The notes under the pieces: generated by a model | Databases searched by the model: none | What the model was told of the DNA's origin: nothing | The model's input: only the letters and a program-made list of their open reading frames with translations | Position numbers and translations under genes: made by a program | Part shown: in pieces, positions 61,601-64,000 of the stretch | Numbering within the stretch: position 1 is the stretch's first letter | How the letters are laid out: every line of letters starts with the position of its first letter | Assembly: GCF_003286085.1 (NCBI RefSeq) | Contig: NW_020825288.1 | Location: forward strand, 4,836,001-4,900,000 | Origin: Drosophila persimilis | Taxonomy: Eukaryota; Arthropoda; Insecta; Diptera; Drosophilidae | Reading direction: 5' to 3' | DNA length: 64,000 bases

Positions 61601-64000
61601 CTGCTGGGAAATGGCTGTGAAGTCATTTCATTTTAACGGCTCTTAAGCAAACAAACGAGGCAACACTGCTCCCGAGCTGAACCCATACCCATCCATCCGC
61701 TGATCCGCTGATCCACTGATCCACCGAACTGAACCGCGGAACAAGTGACGAACGTGCCGCTCATCACGATCGCAGGAATCCGCTGCTGACGCTGATGCTG
61801 GTGGTGCCTGCAGCTCCTCTGCCTCCGATATTACCAATATGGAGCCGTCGTGCCCATCTCCGTCACCGCCAGAGTCAGAGTCAGAGTCACCGTCAGTGGA
61901 TCACGAAGACGCACCATCATACCATCATACCTTCCTCCTTCCAATCCTTGTCAACTAATTGCTCGATCTCTTATCGACTATGGCTACCTGCTGATTTCAT
62001 GTTTGGAGAACGGTTTTTAGTTCTGGGTTTCTCCCTGGACATGGACTCTCTTTCTCTCCCTCCCATGGGTCCAACTTGATCGCTGAGCATTGATCATTGA
62101 TCGCTGATGAGTCCACGTTTTTGTCTCCTGTCAAGGTTAAATCGTTCACTTCTCCTGCACGTGACCAAGCCCATGAATATGGTGTGGAGTGTGGCCTCTG
62201 GAGTGCGCAGTGGAGGGAGATCCTCTGTGCCCATCCTCTAATGACACAAATTCCCATAGTGCATATTTGTGGAACCGTTAGGCAGGGTCTGGGAGATGCA
62301 TATGACAAATGAGCAGCAGAGGAACGATGATTGGGGAGGCTTCAGATGAGGAGCACCACTCATGAGCACCACTTAATTGCACGCACATCTGCCTGGGATG
62401 CATGCGCTGCATGGGATGATCAGGAGGTGGCTGTTGGTGGAGTGGTTGGTGGTTGAGTGGGCAACCAGTTGATTGGCTTAAGCACCGCATTGAGGAGCAG
62501 GAAGTGCAGCAGCTCGTGTCGGAGCCATTTACTCCGATCTTGTGTCTGGTGCATGGTGTATGGGTGTTGGCCCACCTAGGGAGATCGAGAAAGAGATGTG
62601 GTCCATGGACATTCCTGATTCGTCCTCTGTCCGCTGCTGCCGTAAATTTGCTTTAACCAAATCGCAAACAAATCGAACCCCGCATTGTTGTTCCTTATAA
62701 GCCCAGAGCTGTCTTTCCCCAACTTCCCCCTTCCCAACCCCAACCCTATAGATCCTCCCCGGTCCCCTCCAGGTCAGTGCGTGAGTCGTGTGCCTCCCAC
62801 TCTGAAGTTGGACCTGGACATGGCTCTGTTTGTCTCTGTTTCTGTTTCTGTGTTGGCTGCCAATGCGTCGCGCATGTCCGATTTCCTTCCATTGATACTG
62901 CCTCCACGTCTCCCCTCCACACCGATCCGCACCCTCCCGATCCGCCACTTGGTCTTCGTTAGCGGCTGTTTCACCTACTTTCGGCTGCTGCCATGTCGCG
63001 CTCCACTATCCCCGCTCCATACCTCATCCATCCCGCTCCCAGAGCAGCTCCAGTGCGTAGCTGTGGTCTCCAGTTTCCCGATGCTGTCATCGCCTACATT
63101 TTCGATGTCTTTGTGGTGCGGCTGACGTCGCGGTGCTTTCTGGCTTTCTGCTCCCGGAGCTCTATGGTGCTCTCTGCGGCAACGCCCATTAGAGCCACCG
63201 AAACACAGATCGAGACCGAGACCGAGACCGAGGCAGAGACAAAATTCTGCGGCTGCCATTTGGCGGTAATGCGTTTCAATTACAATCCGCGATCCAGATC
63301 CCGATCCGCGAACGCGTTCCAAATTTCATTGGTCTGCTCTGATCTTTACGAGATTACGAGGAAATGTTTTTCCTTTGTCCCATTCCCATTCCCATTCCCA
63401 TACCCATTCCCCTCCCTCTTGCTCCACTCTCCCTCTCCCTCAGGGAAAGTGTTGGAAATTGATCCGCAAAGTAATTGCAGCTGCCTTTGCCTTCGCATTT
63501 CCACAGCAATCCTTTTAAGTAGCTTATTGTCTGGGCCTGTTCCTGGGACTGGGACTGTGCCTCTGCAGGGGCATGGGCCTCCGGCTGGCCCACATTTGCA
63601 TTGCAACATGAGAGATCCTCAATTAAAAGGCCAGAAACAAGCTCCAATGTTGCTGCTGCTGCTGCTCCTGATCCCTGGCCATGTTCCACTTGACTTTAAT
63701 TGGATTCTGTTACTTTTGGGCACATTTCCTAGCTGCAGCCTGGAGCTTGGTGCTTGGGGATTGGGGATTGGCAGCGGGTGATGGTGATGGCCGAGGAAGA
63801 GAATGCGACACGACACACGATGACAAATGTTGATATTCAAATGGCACCGTTGGGGGCGTTAGGAGCGTTAGGAGCGGGCACTTGTTGGTGATAGAGATGG
63901 AGCTGGAACAGGGGCAGGGGCTGGAGCTGGAGCTGGATGGGGACTTGGATGTACGGCTTTTGTCACCCGAGTGGAGGTGGAGGAGAGCGAGGCTGGAGCT
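49637..64000 (-). repeat. Right outer arm of giant inverted repeat
   Basis: This is the reverse complement of 18510-32897, 14,364 nt to the window edge, where it continues out of view. Length differs by 24 nt net from the left arm, through indels such as the shorter CTC tract (54856-54883), a 12-bp tandem duplication (56910-56933), one fewer ATGGTATG unit near 61920 and loss of a 12-bp CTGCTTTCAGA-type segment near 49710. As in the left arm, no gene is recognised. Confidence 0.95.
56910..56933 (+). repeat. Arm-specific 12-bp tandem duplication
   Basis: GATGGCGATTGC occurs twice in a row here but once in the corresponding left-arm sequence near 25600. It is a clean arm-distinguishing marker. 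Confidence 0.85.

Noticed and set aside
18510-64000. Inverted repeat as a simple haplotype or assembly artefact
   Set aside because: Not excluded, but the older inner islands share the same centre and abut the outer arms, which an artefact would not create. Kept as a finding with tests.
1-64000. Transposable element coding regions
   Set aside because: I found no reverse transcriptase, integrase or transposase motif and no long terminal repeats in any frame.

Overview
This is insect, almost certainly Drosophila, nuclear DNA. The grounds are small GT-AG introns (54, 161 and 164 nt), an arthropod-type PAN/ZP cuticle-matrix gene, AATAAA polyadenylation signals, and long non-coding stretches full of short GA-, CAG-, CTCC- and GGACTG-type microsatellites. 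The microsatellite density fits the obscura group, but species and chromosome cannot be fixed from the sequence. There are no bacterial-style genes, CRISPR arrays, recognisable tRNA/rRNA genes or transposon coding regions.

Layout. (1) 1-5352 is non-coding. (2) 5353-6351 is a small bromodomain gene with a one-codon first exon and a 54-nt intron; its bromodomain lacks the acetyl-lysine-binding asparagine. (3) 6352-18509 is non-coding with simple repeats. (4) 18510-32897 is a 14.4-kb block with no recognisable gene that recurs in reverse complement at 49637-64000, about 98% identical by eye; the second copy runs off the window edge. (5) Between these arms is one seven-exon gene on the + strand (non-coding exon 1 at about 33835-34005, coding exons 37779-42045). 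It encodes a secreted-then-membrane-anchored protein with a signal peptide, three PAN/apple domains, a ZP domain, a furin-type site and a C-terminal membrane helix. It belongs to the group of Drosophila apical-matrix proteins that includes neo, nyo, mey and tyn.

The main discovery is that the inverted repeat is not limited to the near-identical outer arms. Moving inward on both sides there are further inverted matches that are much more diverged and survive only as short islands: 32957-33082 against 49485-49617, and a colinear series at 36448-37038 against 44895-45505. All share nearly the same centre, at about 41.0-41.3 kb. The whole structure is therefore a nested palindrome with arms of at least 18.5 kb around a 7.8-kb core, and that core holds precisely the coding exons and 3' UTR of the ZP gene. 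Age appears to change abruptly at 32897/49637: young or gene-converted outside, old with conserved islands inside. The inner islands lie upstream of exon 1 and inside intron 1, so the gene seems to be flanked by its own putative control region and an inverted, selectively preserved copy of it downstream.
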